DNA from: an uncultured Pseudomonadota bacterium
GTDB taxonomy: Bacteria > Myxococcota_A > UBA796 > SXON01
Assembly (NCBI GenBank): GCA_903875225.1
Contig: CAIQVJ010000032.1
Location: forward strand, 1-64,000
Length of the DNA: 64,000 bases
Direction of reading: 5' to 3'
Part shown: positions 25,752 through 35,296 of the stretch, one piece after another
How positions within the stretch are numbered: the stretch's first letter is position 1
Layout of the letters: every line of letters starts with the position of its first letter
Notes under the pieces: model-generated
The model's database searches: none
What the model saw: the letters and a program-made list of their open reading frames with translations, nothing else
What the model was told of the DNA's origin: nothing
Translations under genes and position numbers: made by a program

Positions 25752-26348
25752 ATGCTCCTCCTGCTCGCGCAAATCGCCCTCGCCGACTCCTTCCTCACCT
25801 CCGTGGACCTGCCCCTGCCCCGCGGCTCGGTCGCGCCCGGAGCTGCCGGGCCATGCGGGCCGGAGGTCACGAAGCTCGCGAACAGCGCAGACGCCTTCGA
25901 GCACGCCATGATCCTCGGCGCCTGCCACGGCTACGACCCGAACCCCGCGCTCGTGAGCCAGGTCCGCAAGGGCACGGGCCCGCTGCACGACCTCGACCTC
26001 GGGTGGACCCTGATGTACGAGGCGACCTATGGGGGAAAGAGCCAGAAGGAAGGGGAGGCCGCGATCCGCGCAGCGATGAAGGCGCGGGCCTCGGACCCGC
26101 GCGTGTTGCTGGTTTCGGCGCTGGTCCTGGCGCAGGAGGACCTGTTCGTGAAGCAGGGTAGCTGGGACGCGCCGACCGCGCGCACGCGGGAGATCGTGAA
26201 GATCGTCCACACCGCCGCGGCGCTCGGGCGGAGCGCCCCCGACGCGGACTTCCAGCGGGGCCTGAACGCCGCCGTGGACTATCTGGTGATGTACGCCGTC
26301 TTTGAGGAGCTGGCCGGGGATCGCGCTGACCTCTCCGGCGGGGATTGA
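25752..26348 (+). CDS. Secreted hypothetical protein, helical
   Basis: A 198-residue protein with a short signal peptide (LLLLAQIALA, cleavage near residue 11). Two cysteines lie early (GPCGPE and GACHGYDP), the rest is helical with TPR-like spacing (AAIRAAMKARASDPRVLLVS). No family recognised. It is divergent from the gene at 25619, sharing a 132-base intergenic region, and is followed by 119 non-coding bases before the membrane-protein operon. Confidence 0.7.
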   Translation: MLLLLAQIALADSFLTSVDLPLPRGSVAPGAAGPCGPEVTKLANSADAFEHAMILGACHGYDPNPALVSQVRKGTGPLHDLDLGWTLMYEATYGGKSQKEGEAAIRAAMKARASDPRVLLVSALVLAQEDLFVKQGSWDAPTARTREIVKIVHTAAALGRSAPDADFQRGLNAAVDYLVMYAVFEELAGDRADLSGGD

Positions 26349-26467
26349 GCCGTGGCGGTTGCGGCGCGCGAGGCGGTGCTGGTGAACTCGCGGCGTGCAC
26401 GTTCGTCGGGTCGAAACGGCCCGGCTTTCGGGACCTTGGGTTACCCTCCCCCTGCGAGGAGCTGGCA

Positions 26468-27877
26468 TTGAACGAAAAGCACCGGTCGGCTCTCCTACAC
26501 GGCCTCGCGATCTGTCTGGTGCTCGCCACAGGCTGGGCCTGGTTCTGCACGATGGCGAACCAGACCGACGCCCGCATCCTGTCCGGGAAGGTGGATGCCT
26601 ACTCGATCGCAGTCGTCGAGCAGATCATCTACTCCTACGCCACCACCGGCACCTGGGCGCAGACCATCCACACCACCTACACCGACGCCTGGACGTGGTC
26701 GGAGCACCGGCCGCTCTGGATCTTCCCGTCGGCCTGGCTCTACGGGCTCTCGCCCGGGCCGCTCGTGCTCGGCCACATCCAGCTTGGCATCGTCGCGCTC
26801 GGCGGGCTCTTCGCCTTCGGGCTGGGGCACCGGGTGCTCGGCGGAGTCGCAGGCGGGCTCGCTGCTGCCCTCATGTGGTACGGCTCGCCGAGCCTGGCCG
26901 TCGTGTCGATCAACGTCTTCCAGGAGCTGGTGTTCGGCATGCCCTGGCTGATGCTCGCGGCCTGGGGCCTGCGGGGCGGGAGGCCCATCCTGTTCCTGGT
27001 GGGCGCGTTCGCGTGCCTCGCAGCGCGTGAGGAGTGGCTCCCCGCGGTAGCGCTGCTGGGGTTGGGCCAGCCGGGGGGCTTCATGACCCGGGTCAAGGCA
27101 ACCGCCTCGTCCGTGGCGGTCGCGGTGGTGTACCTCGGCCTGCTCAGCGCCATCGACGGCCCGCTCCCGTCCAACAACCCGATGCTGGTGCTCGGCCACG
27201 CGATCGCCGGGAAGCTGGACTGGCACAGGACACCTGCCCAGATCCACGACTTCTACGTCCCCTTCCTCGCACCCTACGCGCTGGGGGTGCTCGCGCCGCT
27301 CACCGCGCTCCCGGGGGTCGCCGCGCTGGTCTTTCAGGTGCTGACTCCAAAATACCAGACGGGTGTGGACGCGGGCTGGACCGAGCACATCCACCACCTC
27401 GCGCCGGTGATCGGGTTCTTCACGCTCGCGACCGTCGACGCCCTCGGCTGGATGCGCCGCCTCGTCAACGCGCGCAAGCCCGCCTGGGCAAAGTTCACCT
27501 CCTGGGCCGTGCTCGGCATCGCCATCTGCGGCACCGGCGCGACGTCGGTCAACTGGCAACGCATCGAGGGGCTGTACCCCGCCATCCGGCTCACGCACGC
27601 GAAACCCGCCCCCGAGTGGGCGCTGGTGGACGACAACGTCCCGCCCGATGCGTCGATCGCGACGGACACGCACGGCAGCCTGTACATCGCGCGGCGGCTG
27701 CACGCGTACACCTACGACGACAGCTTCGAGGACAAGCTCAAGGGCAACCGGCTGGCCCAGGTCGACTGGATCCTGCTCAACAAGAACGACACCGCGTTCA
27801 AGGCCCAGCTCCTCGATCAACCCGGCATCGTCGAGGTCGCCAGGACGCCGCACTACCTGCTGTACCGGCTGCGCTGA
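26468..27877 (+). CDS. DUF2079-like polytopic membrane protein
   Basis: A 469-residue membrane protein with about 10 spans, resembling the DUF2079 family of GT-C-like integral-membrane proteins. The start TTG at 26468 is chosen because an AGGAG lies 7 bases upstream. An acidic residue in the first periplasmic loop (GKVDAYSIAVVEQIIYS) fits the family. The soluble C-terminal tail (SIATDTHGSLYIARRLHAYT, VDWILLNKND, YLLYRLR) is typical. It overlaps the next gene by TGATG coupling. Likely a lipid-linked sugar glycosyltransferase or a relative; substrate unknown. Confidence 0.75.
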   Translation: MNEKHRSALLHGLAICLVLATGWAWFCTMANQTDARILSGKVDAYSIAVVEQIIYSYATTGTWAQTIHTTYTDAWTWSEHRPLWIFPSAWLYGLSPGPLVLGHIQLGIVALGGLFAFGLGHRVLGGVAGGLAAALMWYGSPSLAVVSINVFQELVFGMPWLMLAAWGLRGGRPILFLVGAFACLAAREEWLPAVALLGLGQPGGFMTRVKATASSVAVAVVYLGLLSAIDGPLPSNNPMLVLGHAIAGKLDWHRTPAQIHDFYVPFLAPYALGVLAPLTALPGVAALVFQVLTPKYQTGVDAGWTEHIHHLAPVIGFFTLATVDALGWMRRLVNARKPAWAKFTSWAVLGIAICGTGATSVNWQRIEGLYPAIRLTHAKPAPEWALVDDNVPPDASIATDTHGSLYIARRLHAYTYDDSFEDKLKGNRLAQVDWILLNKNDTAFKAQLLDQPGIVEVARTPHYLLYRLR

Positions 27878-29478
27878 TGCGGGAGCTGATGTGGAGCGTG
27901 TGGCCCCTGTTGGCCGTGATCGGCGCATGCGTGGCGTGGGCCCGGTTGCGCCCGGCCAGGACGTCTGCAGACGACGCGTGGGTGTGGCGCACGGATCTGG
28001 CGCTCGCGCTGGCGGTCGCCGTTCTCTACGGGGTGGCCGCGGGCTTCCTGATGCCCCGCTTCGACCTCACCGGCGGGGACTACGTCGAGGTCGACTTTGC
28101 CGGCTACTGCAGGTCGCTGGGCGCATTGCGGGACAACTCGCTGAAGGACTGGGGGGTGAAGCACTCCGTGATGACGGGGCTGCTGCTGCTCGGGCCCACG
28201 CGCGCGATCGGGCTGCTCGGAGCGCTCACCGTGGGCGCCCTGGTCTCTGGCGGCGTGTTCGGCCTGGGGATCTACCTGTGGGCGCGCGTCGCCGCCGGCC
28301 GGGTGGCCGGGATCTGGGCGGTGCTCTTCACGCTCGCCAACCAGAGCCTGGTCTGGCTCTCCCGCAGCCCGTCGTTCTACCCGGAGACAACCGCTGCATG
28401 CGTGCTCGGCACAGCAGGCGTAGCGGCCTCCCTGCGCTGGCGAACTCCTCGCGCCGTGCTCGCAGGGGGGTGTGGGGTCGGCCTGATCCTGGCGACAGAC
28501 GTGCGCTTCTTCAACATCGGGGTGTGGGCGTTCGCGCTGCTCATGCTGGCGGTGCTGGCGGGGCCCCCGCGGCAGTTGCCGATCCGCGCGCTCGCGGCCG
28601 TGGCCCCGATCGCGCTCTCGTGGTGGGTCGTGTTCTACGGCCACCAGGCCGTGATGGGCCACGTCCCCGGCCCCGGCGCCGTCCGTCAGGCTGCCGGCTT
28701 CCTGAACGACGTACAGGGGTTTCCACGCTACGAGATCCTGCCCCGGCCCAAGGGCATCGACTTCGTCTGGGGGGTGGACGCTCCCTGGGCGGCCCCGATC
28801 GCGTTCCTCGAGCTGCTCCACCTCGGCGCCTCCGTGCCCGCGAGCGCCGGGGAGCTGACCTCGCCGGTGATGGCCCGGGAAGCCTACCTGAACCCCTGGT
28901 TGCCCCTCATCGGTCTCGCTGGCGCAGGCGCGTTGTGCATGCTCCCGCGCAGGCCCTGGGCGCTCCTCGCAGCCCTCGCCCCCACCGCGCCCTTCCTGGC
29001 AAACCTCTACCTCGTGTTCCACACGCTGCCCCACGGACGCCACTACCCGCTCGGGATGAGCGCAGTGCCCGTCATCCTCGCAGTCGGGCTCGCCGCCGCC
29101 GGGGGCGAGCGGTGGTCGCGTGCGCCGGCGCTGATCCTCGGGACGTTCCTGGCAGCCGGGATCTTCGACCTCGTTCCGGCCTATCTGGCGCCGACCTCGC
29201 CGTGGCGGCAGCCCGAGACGGCCCGGAACCGGGTGTACGACTCGCTGGCACGCGCGACAGGCGCACCGCCCGTCCCGAACCTGGTGAATGAATGGCCCAC
29301 CGGTGAGGACGCCGTTGCGTGCGTGGAGGCGCTGGGACCGGACGTCGCGGCAGGCCACCTGTGGATGCCGTTCTCGGATGTGCCGGTGAAGCCGGATCCG
29401 ACGCCGACGAAGCGGTGGTTGTTCGAGACGCCGCCCGAGCAGAACGCCGACGAAACAACCCCAGAGAGCGCGAAGTGA
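27877..29478 (+). CDS. Polytopic membrane protein, GT-C/glycosyltransferase-39-like
   Basis: A 533-residue protein with about 11 predicted spans. Its first periplasmic loop contains two acidic clusters (GGDYVEVDFAGYCRSLGAL) of the kind that act as base in GT-C enzymes. The C terminus is soluble, Thr/Pro-rich (KPDPTPTKRWLFETPPE). The start overlaps the upstream stop by one base, and the giant pentapeptide-TPR gene follows 4 bases after the stop, so all three form one operon. Function is inferred from topology only. Confidence 0.7.
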   Translation: MRELMWSVWPLLAVIGACVAWARLRPARTSADDAWVWRTDLALALAVAVLYGVAAGFLMPRFDLTGGDYVEVDFAGYCRSLGALRDNSLKDWGVKHSVMTGLLLLGPTRAIGLLGALTVGALVSGGVFGLGIYLWARVAAGRVAGIWAVLFTLANQSLVWLSRSPSFYPETTAACVLGTAGVAASLRWRTPRAVLAGGCGVGLILATDVRFFNIGVWAFALLMLAVLAGPPRQLPIRALAAVAPIALSWWVVFYGHQAVMGHVPGPGAVRQAAGFLNDVQGFPRYEILPRPKGIDFVWGVDAPWAAPIAFLELLHLGASVPASAGELTSPVMAREAYLNPWLPLIGLAGAGALCMLPRRPWALLAALAPTAPFLANLYLVFHTLPHGRHYPLGMSAVPVILAVGLAAAGGERWSRAPALILGTFLAAGIFDLVPAYLAPTSPWRQPETARNRVYDSLARATGAPPVPNLVNEWPTGEDAVACVEALGPDVAAGHLWMPFSDVPVKPDPTPTKRWLFETPPEQNADETTPESAK

Positions 29479-29482
29479 CCCC

Positions 29483-32400
29483 ATGAGCAACACCATGATC
29501 GCGGAGGGCAGGGTCCTTCGAGGCAAGTCCCTGGACGGGGCCGACCTGCGCGGCCTGAACCTCTCCCGCGTCCTCCTGGATCGGGTCACCCTGCGCGGTG
29601 CGGACCTCTCGGGCGCTGTGCTCTCGGGCGCGACGCTCCGGCGGGTGGACCTCACCGATGCGCGGCTCGACGGTGCGGACCTCCAGGGCATCACCGTGCG
29701 GCAGGCCCTCCTGCTCCGCACCTCCCTGGACAACGTCGATGCCCGCGGCGCGCTCCTGGCCGACTGCAAGCTGACCACCGTGACATCCCGGGGCCTCCGG
29801 GCAGATGGCGCGAGGTTGACGGACGTGGGCGTGCTCGACAGCCGTTTTGAGGGGATGTCTCTCGCTGGGGCAGCCCTGACCAACGTCACGCTCGGAAGTG
29901 TGGTGATCGAGGAGGGATCCTTCGTCGGCATGCGGGCGTCCGACTGCACGCTCGAGGGCGGGGCGCTCCAGGGATGCGACCTGCGGAGCGCGACGTTCGA
30001 GCGGGCCAGCATCTCCGGCACGAAGATCTCGGAGTGTCAACTCCGGGCTGCACTCTTCCGGGAAGCAAGGTTCTCCCGGGTCGACTGGGGTTCGGGCGAT
30101 TGGTCCGGAGCGGTCTTCGACCTGTGCCGGGGCATCGAGTTGGAGCGCGAGCGCACGATCACCGAGGCGGGCGCCCGTTTCGAGCATGGGATCTGGGTCC
30201 GGATGGGCCGGCGGGTGCGGGGGAGCCGGCCGCTGCAGGTGGCGGTTGCAAGCACCGTCGTGCTCACCATCGCTGGGCTCGTGGTCGTTGCCTACGTGCC
30301 GTCGATGCAGCCAACCCTGGTCCTGGCCACCCGTCTGTCCGCGCTCCCGCCAGACCCGAGCGTGGAGACGTGCTCGAGGGTGCTGGCCCTGGGTGCGCCG
30401 CTCTCGGAGCGCACCGGCCACGACCCCACGAAGCGAATGGGTATTTTCGAACGCATGGCGGACTGCCAACGCGCGTTGGGGCATCTGGACCTGGCGGCGG
30501 ATTTGCTGCGCGAAGCGGTGGGTATCGCGGACCACGAGAGCGATCGGATGGGCGCGCTGCTCCTGCTCAGTCACGTCCTGATGGAGAGCAAAGACCTTGA
30601 TGCGGCGAGGGATACCGCACTTCAGGCCGAGGATCTGGCGAGCACGCCGGACGAGCGAGTGCGGGTACTCCGCCTGAAGGCGGAGATCCTCGCTGCCCAG
30701 GGCGGGCACGCGACGGCCCGCTCCCCGGGAACCACCCCGGCGGCGGGGGACGAATGGCTGGATTTGCAGCTTGCGATCGCTGACGAAATCGAGAAAGCAC
30801 CGTCGAACACTCGACCGGCGCCGGAGAACACACCAAGCGACCTCTACGTTCTCGGCGAGTGGGACCGCGCGGACAGGCTCCTGTCCGGGGACCCCAACAT
30901 CAGCGCCGCTCAAGCCTGGTCGATGGCCCAGACCGCCGTCGAGCGAATCGTGCAATCCGGTGATGTGGACCTGGCCGTTGCGCTGCTCGACCACTTCTAC
31001 ACCCCCGGAGCCCTCACCACGACCGACGAACTGGCACGGTTCCGGTCGCAGGTCGAGATCCTCATCCGCGTGGGGCGGACCGACCGGGTGGCTGGGCTCC
31101 TGGCTGACCAGCAGGGCGCGACCGACCCCATCGTGCTGGCGGAACTCACCCTTCTGCGGGGAAAGCTCCTCCTGGCCACCCAACAGCCAGCGGCAGCCGC
31201 CGCGCTGCTCCTCGGGAGTCCGCTGGCCTCGGGGGCGTCGTACGACCTGACGTGTCGCTTTGCCTGGGCGCTGGCAGACGCGCAGCTACGGAGTGGGAAC
31301 GAATCCGGGGCGGTCGAAGCACTCGGCCCGATGTTGCGCGCGGTCACCGACCCCAGTGACGCCGCCGACCTCACCCGCCGCTTGGCGGAGTGGTCTACGC
31401 ATCTCTCCCAGCCCGGGCTGCTGATCGCCGCTCTGGACGCTGCCGGTAACCCTCTGCTGGAGGGAGACGGAAGGGGACAGGCCATGCAATTGGCGCGGCT
31501 GGCGCTCCAGGTTCGGGCGGGGCCAGTGAGCGCGCAGGACCCGACCTACCTGTCAGTATTGGCGAGTGGATCCCCTGAGGAATCCGAGCAGGCGCTCAGG
31601 TTGATGGCATCCGGGATCGCGGGCCAGGGGGACATCGTCGCCCAACTGGACACTCTCGTGGCGCAGGCGGCGGCGATGCGCAACGCCGACAGCAGGGGCC
31701 GCGCGGGGATCACCCTGGCCCAGTTCGCCAATTCCGATGGACGGCCGGACAAGGCGCTGGACGTCATCACCAAAATGCAGTTGGAGCAGGCCCCACTCGC
31801 CCAGGTCCGAACCGCCGCACGTGAACTCCGCGCTGGTATTCAGTTGGATCGCGGGCAGGTCGACGACGTCATCGCAGAGTACCACCTGCTCTCCTCGAGT
31901 CCCGATGCCGTCGATGATGCCGCGAGCTTCGGCCTGCGCATGCGGGTCGCCCAGGCGCTCCAAGGGGCCTCGCGTTGGAGCGAAGCACTCCCCCTGATTC
32001 GGAGTCTGCGATCCGGCGATCATGCCACTGACCCCGACCTGTGGAAGATGGCGCTGACCTCTCTGGCGGGGGCGTCGACCGCCGGTGAATTCGAAAGCGA
32101 GGCCGCCGCCGCTGCACGGGTGCTGCCACCCTGCCAGACCCAGGCCATCGCTGCGGAAGCATGGATGGACCGGGGCTTGGGCCCCCCCAGTCTGAGTGCT
32201 CTTGAGCAGGAGTGCACCCGGGACGACGCTACACCTGGCGACCGACTGGCCGCCGCGCGAGACCTGCACCGTGGAGGGGCGACGACTTCCGCTGTCCGCG
32301 TGCTTCAAGCGGTCGACACAGCCACAGTCTCGAACGACGTTCGCTGGCAAGTGGACTGCGACCTTGCCTCCTACCTTTCCGAGGCAGGCCGGCGAGCCGA

Positions 32401-34222
32401 GGGTCTGGCCGTGCTGGAAGCGGGCTACCTTGGAAACCCTGATCCCCAAGGGCGAGAGCGAGTGACCGCGGCGATCGTGGACATCCTCGCTGCCGAAAAG
32501 CAGCCGGACCCAATGGTTGCAGCCTACGCGCGCCTAGCGGCGGACCAGCCCAACGCCGACCTCGCACCCCTGCGGGCCCACGTTGCCGACTTGTTGGACC
32601 AGTTGGGGGCAACCGGGCAGGCTCACAAATTCGAAAATTCGTCCCCACCCTCCGCCGAGCAGAACGCGCCCTGGTCAGACGCCTTTCAGGAGCTTGCGGA
32701 GGCCCACGACTACGCTCGCGCCTGGGACTCCCTGGACGCAGCCAGGGCAAGTGTTCGGGCGTACTATGCACGAGCGGACCTCATCTCGAGGGCAGAATGG
32801 TTGGAGGGCCAGAGCGGGGACCCGGAGAGGTTGATTGCACTGCTCGTCGCGATGGAGCCCGAGCTCGGGCGCCCATCCACCCTCTCCCAGGCGGCAGATC
32901 TGGCACGAGCGCGGGCCCTCACGACGGCGGGCCGCAGCGCCGACGCCGAAGCCATCCTTGTTTCCCTGATGGGGTCGGACCTGCCCACGGCGCAGAGGGT
33001 CGCTGCTCTCCAGGCCTACGGACAGCTGCTTGGCCGCTACGGCTCCTCCAGCAGGGTCGAGCCCGCGGTCGCCCACATCGTAGGAGCGCATCACGGGAGC
33101 ATCGACGAGCAGGTCCTCCGTGCTGCGGCTGCGCAAGAACTCGGCGCGCGAAACGAGCCCACTGCCGCGCTCGCCCTGCTGGAGCCCCTTGCGGGGCTGC
33201 AACTCGACCCATCAGTAGTCGGGCCGGTCCAGGGCACCGCAGTTGGCGCGAGCATCGCAACCCGTCAGTTCGATCTCGCTCTCACCGTTCCGACCAGGTT
33301 CCCCTCTCCCGCCGGGGTCTGCGCTGCCTGGGTTTCCATTGCGCAGGCCATGCCGCCCGACCAGCCCCAGGCACAGCGGGCTCGCGACGCCGCGGTCACC
33401 AGTTGCGATCCGACCTGGATACCGGCCGACAGTGCCATCGCGCTCTCCAACGCGCTGGTCTCCGCCGAACCTGAACGGGGCCTCGGTGTCATCGAGAAGG
33501 CACTTCAGAACACGCACCTGTGGCCACGGGAGCGGGACTCGCTGGTTATCCAGCAGGCGCGGCTGCTGGCGGCGTCGGGACGAACCGAGGATGCCAAATC
33601 CACGTTACGTAAGCTTGCTCAGGACCCCGAACGCCCCGACGTCGGACTCCAAGCCGGAATGGCGTTGATCCGAGTGCTGCAGGCGGAGAAAGCGCCCAAC
33701 TCGAGCGCCGAGGTCGGTTCCGTAGCCGACGACTGCCTGGCCCGACTCGGCCCCGAACTCCCTCCCAGACGGGATCTGTTCGCGACGACGGTGGAGGCCC
33801 TCCGGACGATGCAGGCCTGGAAGCCAGCGCTCGCGTGGGACACCCGGCGGCTTGAGCTTTTTCCCAACCCCGACAACGACCGCGCGGCGGTGCTGAGCGA
33901 TCTGGCCCTTCTGGAGTTCCGCGCAAACCCCGGGGCAGCCGGTGCACTCAGCTCGCGCGGCCACGCCTATCTGATCGAGGCCCTCGGGATCGGCGCAGCG
34001 TCTCCCCAGGTCCGCGCCGACCTGACGGGGCTGGACATCGCCTGGCGGGCCGCGCAGGCAGGCCCCGGCGACGAGCATCTCCGCCCCCTGGTCCAGGCGG
34101 CGCTGGCCGACAACGAGGGGCCCGTTCACGTCGAGCGAGCAGCGCAGTTTCTGGATGAGCTGGCCCGGCCCGAGTTGGCGAGCGCAATCCGGACGACCGC
34201 AGCCGCCCTGGCGAAGCGTTGA
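29483..34222 (+). CDS. Giant pentapeptide-repeat / TM / TPR-solenoid protein (copy 1)
   Basis: A 1579-residue protein. Residues about 10-215 form a pentapeptide-repeat beta-helix (LDGADLRGLNLSRV, LRGADLSGAVLSGATL), followed by a basic stretch (RRVRGSRP), one membrane span (about 250-272) and then about 1300 residues of helical TPR-like repeats with little to no other domain. By the positive-inside rule the pentapeptide domain is cytoplasmic and the solenoid periplasmic. A second, equally long paralogue is encoded at 43549. Both are beside GT-C-like membrane proteins. I know of no characterised protein with this combination. The start ATG at 29483 follows the upstream stop by 4 bases. Confidence 0.85.
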   Translation: MSNTMIAEGRVLRGKSLDGADLRGLNLSRVLLDRVTLRGADLSGAVLSGATLRRVDLTDARLDGADLQGITVRQALLLRTSLDNVDARGALLADCKLTTVTSRGLRADGARLTDVGVLDSRFEGMSLAGAALTNVTLGSVVIEEGSFVGMRASDCTLEGGALQGCDLRSATFERASISGTKISECQLRAALFREARFSRVDWGSGDWSGAVFDLCRGIELERERTITEAGARFEHGIWVRMGRRVRGSRPLQVAVASTVVLTIAGLVVVAYVPSMQPTLVLATRLSALPPDPSVETCSRVLALGAPLSERTGHDPTKRMGIFERMADCQRALGHLDLAADLLREAVGIADHESDRMGALLLLSHVLMESKDLDAARDTALQAEDLASTPDERVRVLRLKAEILAAQGGHATARSPGTTPAAGDEWLDLQLAIADEIEKAPSNTRPAPENTPSDLYVLGEWDRADRLLSGDPNISAAQAWSMAQTAVERIVQSGDVDLAVALLDHFYTPGALTTTDELARFRSQVEILIRVGRTDRVAGLLADQQGATDPIVLAELTLLRGKLLLATQQPAAAAALLLGSPLASGASYDLTCRFAWALADAQLRSGNESGAVEALGPMLRAVTDPSDAADLTRRLAEWSTHLSQPGLLIAALDAAGNPLLEGDGRGQAMQLARLALQVRAGPVSAQDPTYLSVLASGSPEESEQALRLMASGIAGQGDIVAQLDTLVAQAAAMRNADSRGRAGITLAQFANSDGRPDKALDVITKMQLEQAPLAQVRTAARELRAGIQLDRGQVDDVIAEYHLLSSSPDAVDDAASFGLRMRVAQALQGASRWSEALPLIRSLRSGDHATDPDLWKMALTSLAGASTAGEFESEAAAAARVLPPCQTQAIAAEAWMDRGLGPPSLSALEQECTRDDATPGDRLAAARDLHRGGATTSAVRVLQAVDTATVSNDVRWQVDCDLASYLSEAGRRAEGLAVLEAGYLGNPDPQGRERVTAAIVDILAAEKQPDPMVAAYARLAADQPNADLAPLRAHVADLLDQLGATGQAHKFENSSPPSAEQNAPWSDAFQELAEAHDYARAWDSLDAARASVRAYYARADLISRAEWLEGQSGDPERLIALLVAMEPELGRPSTLSQAADLARARALTTAGRSADAEAILVSLMGSDLPTAQRVAALQAYGQLLGRYGSSSRVEPAVAHIVGAHHGSIDEQVLRAAAAQELGARNEPTAALALLEPLAGLQLDPSVVGPVQGTAVGASIATRQFDLALTVPTRFPSPAGVCAAWVSIAQAMPPDQPQAQRARDAAVTSCDPTWIPADSAIALSNALVSAEPERGLGVIEKALQNTHLWPRERDSLVIQQARLLAASGRTEDAKSTLRKLAQDPERPDVGLQAGMALIRVLQAEKAPNSSAEVGSVADDCLARLGPELPPRRDLFATTVEALRTMQAWKPALAWDTRRLELFPNPDNDRAAVLSDLALLEFRANPGAAGALSSRGHAYLIEALGIGAASPQVRADLTGLDIAWRAAQAGPGDEHLRPLVQAALADNEGPVHVERAAQFLDELARPELASAIRTTAAALAKR

Positions 34223-34231
34223 GGAGTACCT

Positions 34232-35296
34232 GTGTGGATGCTGGACGGGACGCTCGGCGTGCGTCCACCGGAAAGGGCCCGGCCCGTGCCCTGGCCACCC
34301 GCGACCAGCCGTTGGGAGGCGACCGTGCCTAGCGTGGTGAAGCATGCCCTCGAGGACATCTGTTTCCCGGAATTCCTCGACCTGCTCCGCGAGGCGCACG
34401 CGGAAATCGTTGGCGGTACGGGGATGGAAGGAGTGATCTCTGAGCCGCACTATCGCTGGAAATATGCGTCACCATTTGGGGCGGCGGTCGCCGCGCTCGT
34501 GGTTCACGGAAACAAATACATAGCATCTACCTCCATGTTTCCACTTGAAGTCGTTTCAAGCGCAGGAGTGGTACGAGCGTGGCAGTGCTGTGATGCAGCA
34601 ACCCGTGCGGACGCGCGTGGACAGGGCTGGTTCACGCGATGCCTGACCTCACTGCGCACGGAGATCGGCGAGAACGAGATCTTCTTCGCCTTTCCAAACA
34701 AGAACTCCGCGCCAGGATTTCGGAAGTTCGGCTGGCAACATCACGGCGACGTCCATACCCGCATCCGCCTGCTCCCCTCGGCGCAGGTGCACCCGTCACC
34801 AGGGATGCTTCGCCTCACCCGATTCGGTGATGCGCAGGACCGGCTGGTCACCCAGCTGGTCTCGGGATCGCCCATGCTCAACAAGACCGCCGCATACATG
34901 AACTGGCGCTACTTCGACCACCCACTGAACCGGGCCCAGTACGAGTGCTTCACCGGCCATGAGGAGGGGTTCGGAACGCTTGTCATGCGGGACCTGTCCG
35001 TGCTCGGCCAGCGTTTTGCCGTGATCATGGAGCTGCTGGGCCGGAACCCTGGGGAGGAACTCCAGATGCTTCGTTTTGCAACGCGGTGGGCGGCCCGAAG
35101 GGGAATCCAGCGCGTGCTCGCCATGGACAACACGCTCGCGAACTCGATCGCCCTGCGTGCCGGCTACTGCCTGGTGCCCCAACGACTTCTTCCGAAACGC
35201 CAGATGCTCATGGGCGCTGACTACGGGGGGGGGGTCGCGCGGCGGATCTGGGCCGCACCATGGAGGGTGGCGATCGGAGATTGGGATGCGTTTTAG
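34232..35296 (+). CDS. GNAT-type acyltransferase-like protein
   Basis: A 354-residue protein with features of GNAT N-acyltransferases: ATRADARGQGWFTRCLTSL resembles the acetyl-CoA binding loop (R/Q-x-x-G-x-G/A) and FPNKNSAPGFRKFGW is common in sugar- or exopolysaccharide-linked GNAT proteins; a second half (FATRWAARRGIQRVLAMDNT) looks like another GNAT-like lobe. The GTG at 34232 has GAGGAG 5 bases upstream, but the first 30 residues are Pro/Arg-rich and the conserved part begins near residue 31, so a start near 34325 is possible. It overlaps the deacetylase-like gene by 11 bases. Likely acylates a surface sugar. Confidence 0.68.
   Translation: MWMLDGTLGVRPPERARPVPWPPATSRWEATVPSVVKHALEDICFPEFLDLLREAHAEIVGGTGMEGVISEPHYRWKYASPFGAAVAALVVHGNKYIASTSMFPLEVVSSAGVVRAWQCCDAATRADARGQGWFTRCLTSLRTEIGENEIFFAFPNKNSAPGFRKFGWQHHGDVHTRIRLLPSAQVHPSPGMLRLTRFGDAQDRLVTQLVSGSPMLNKTAAYMNWRYFDHPLNRAQYECFTGHEEGFGTLVMRDLSVLGQRFAVIMELLGRNPGEELQMLRFATRWAARRGIQRVLAMDNTLANSIALRAGYCLVPQRLLPKRQMLMGADYGGGVARRIWAAPWRVAIGDWDAF

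Noticed and set aside
25619-26468. Upstream extension of the carboxypeptidase-regulatory-like protein to 551 residues
   Set aside because: It would run antisense through the secreted gene at 25752 and lacks a signal peptide; ATG 25619 gives one.
27853-30021. 722-codon minus-strand frame across the scaffold gene start
   Set aside because: Composition reflects antisense of membrane-protein and pentapeptide repeats; crosses two coupled genes.
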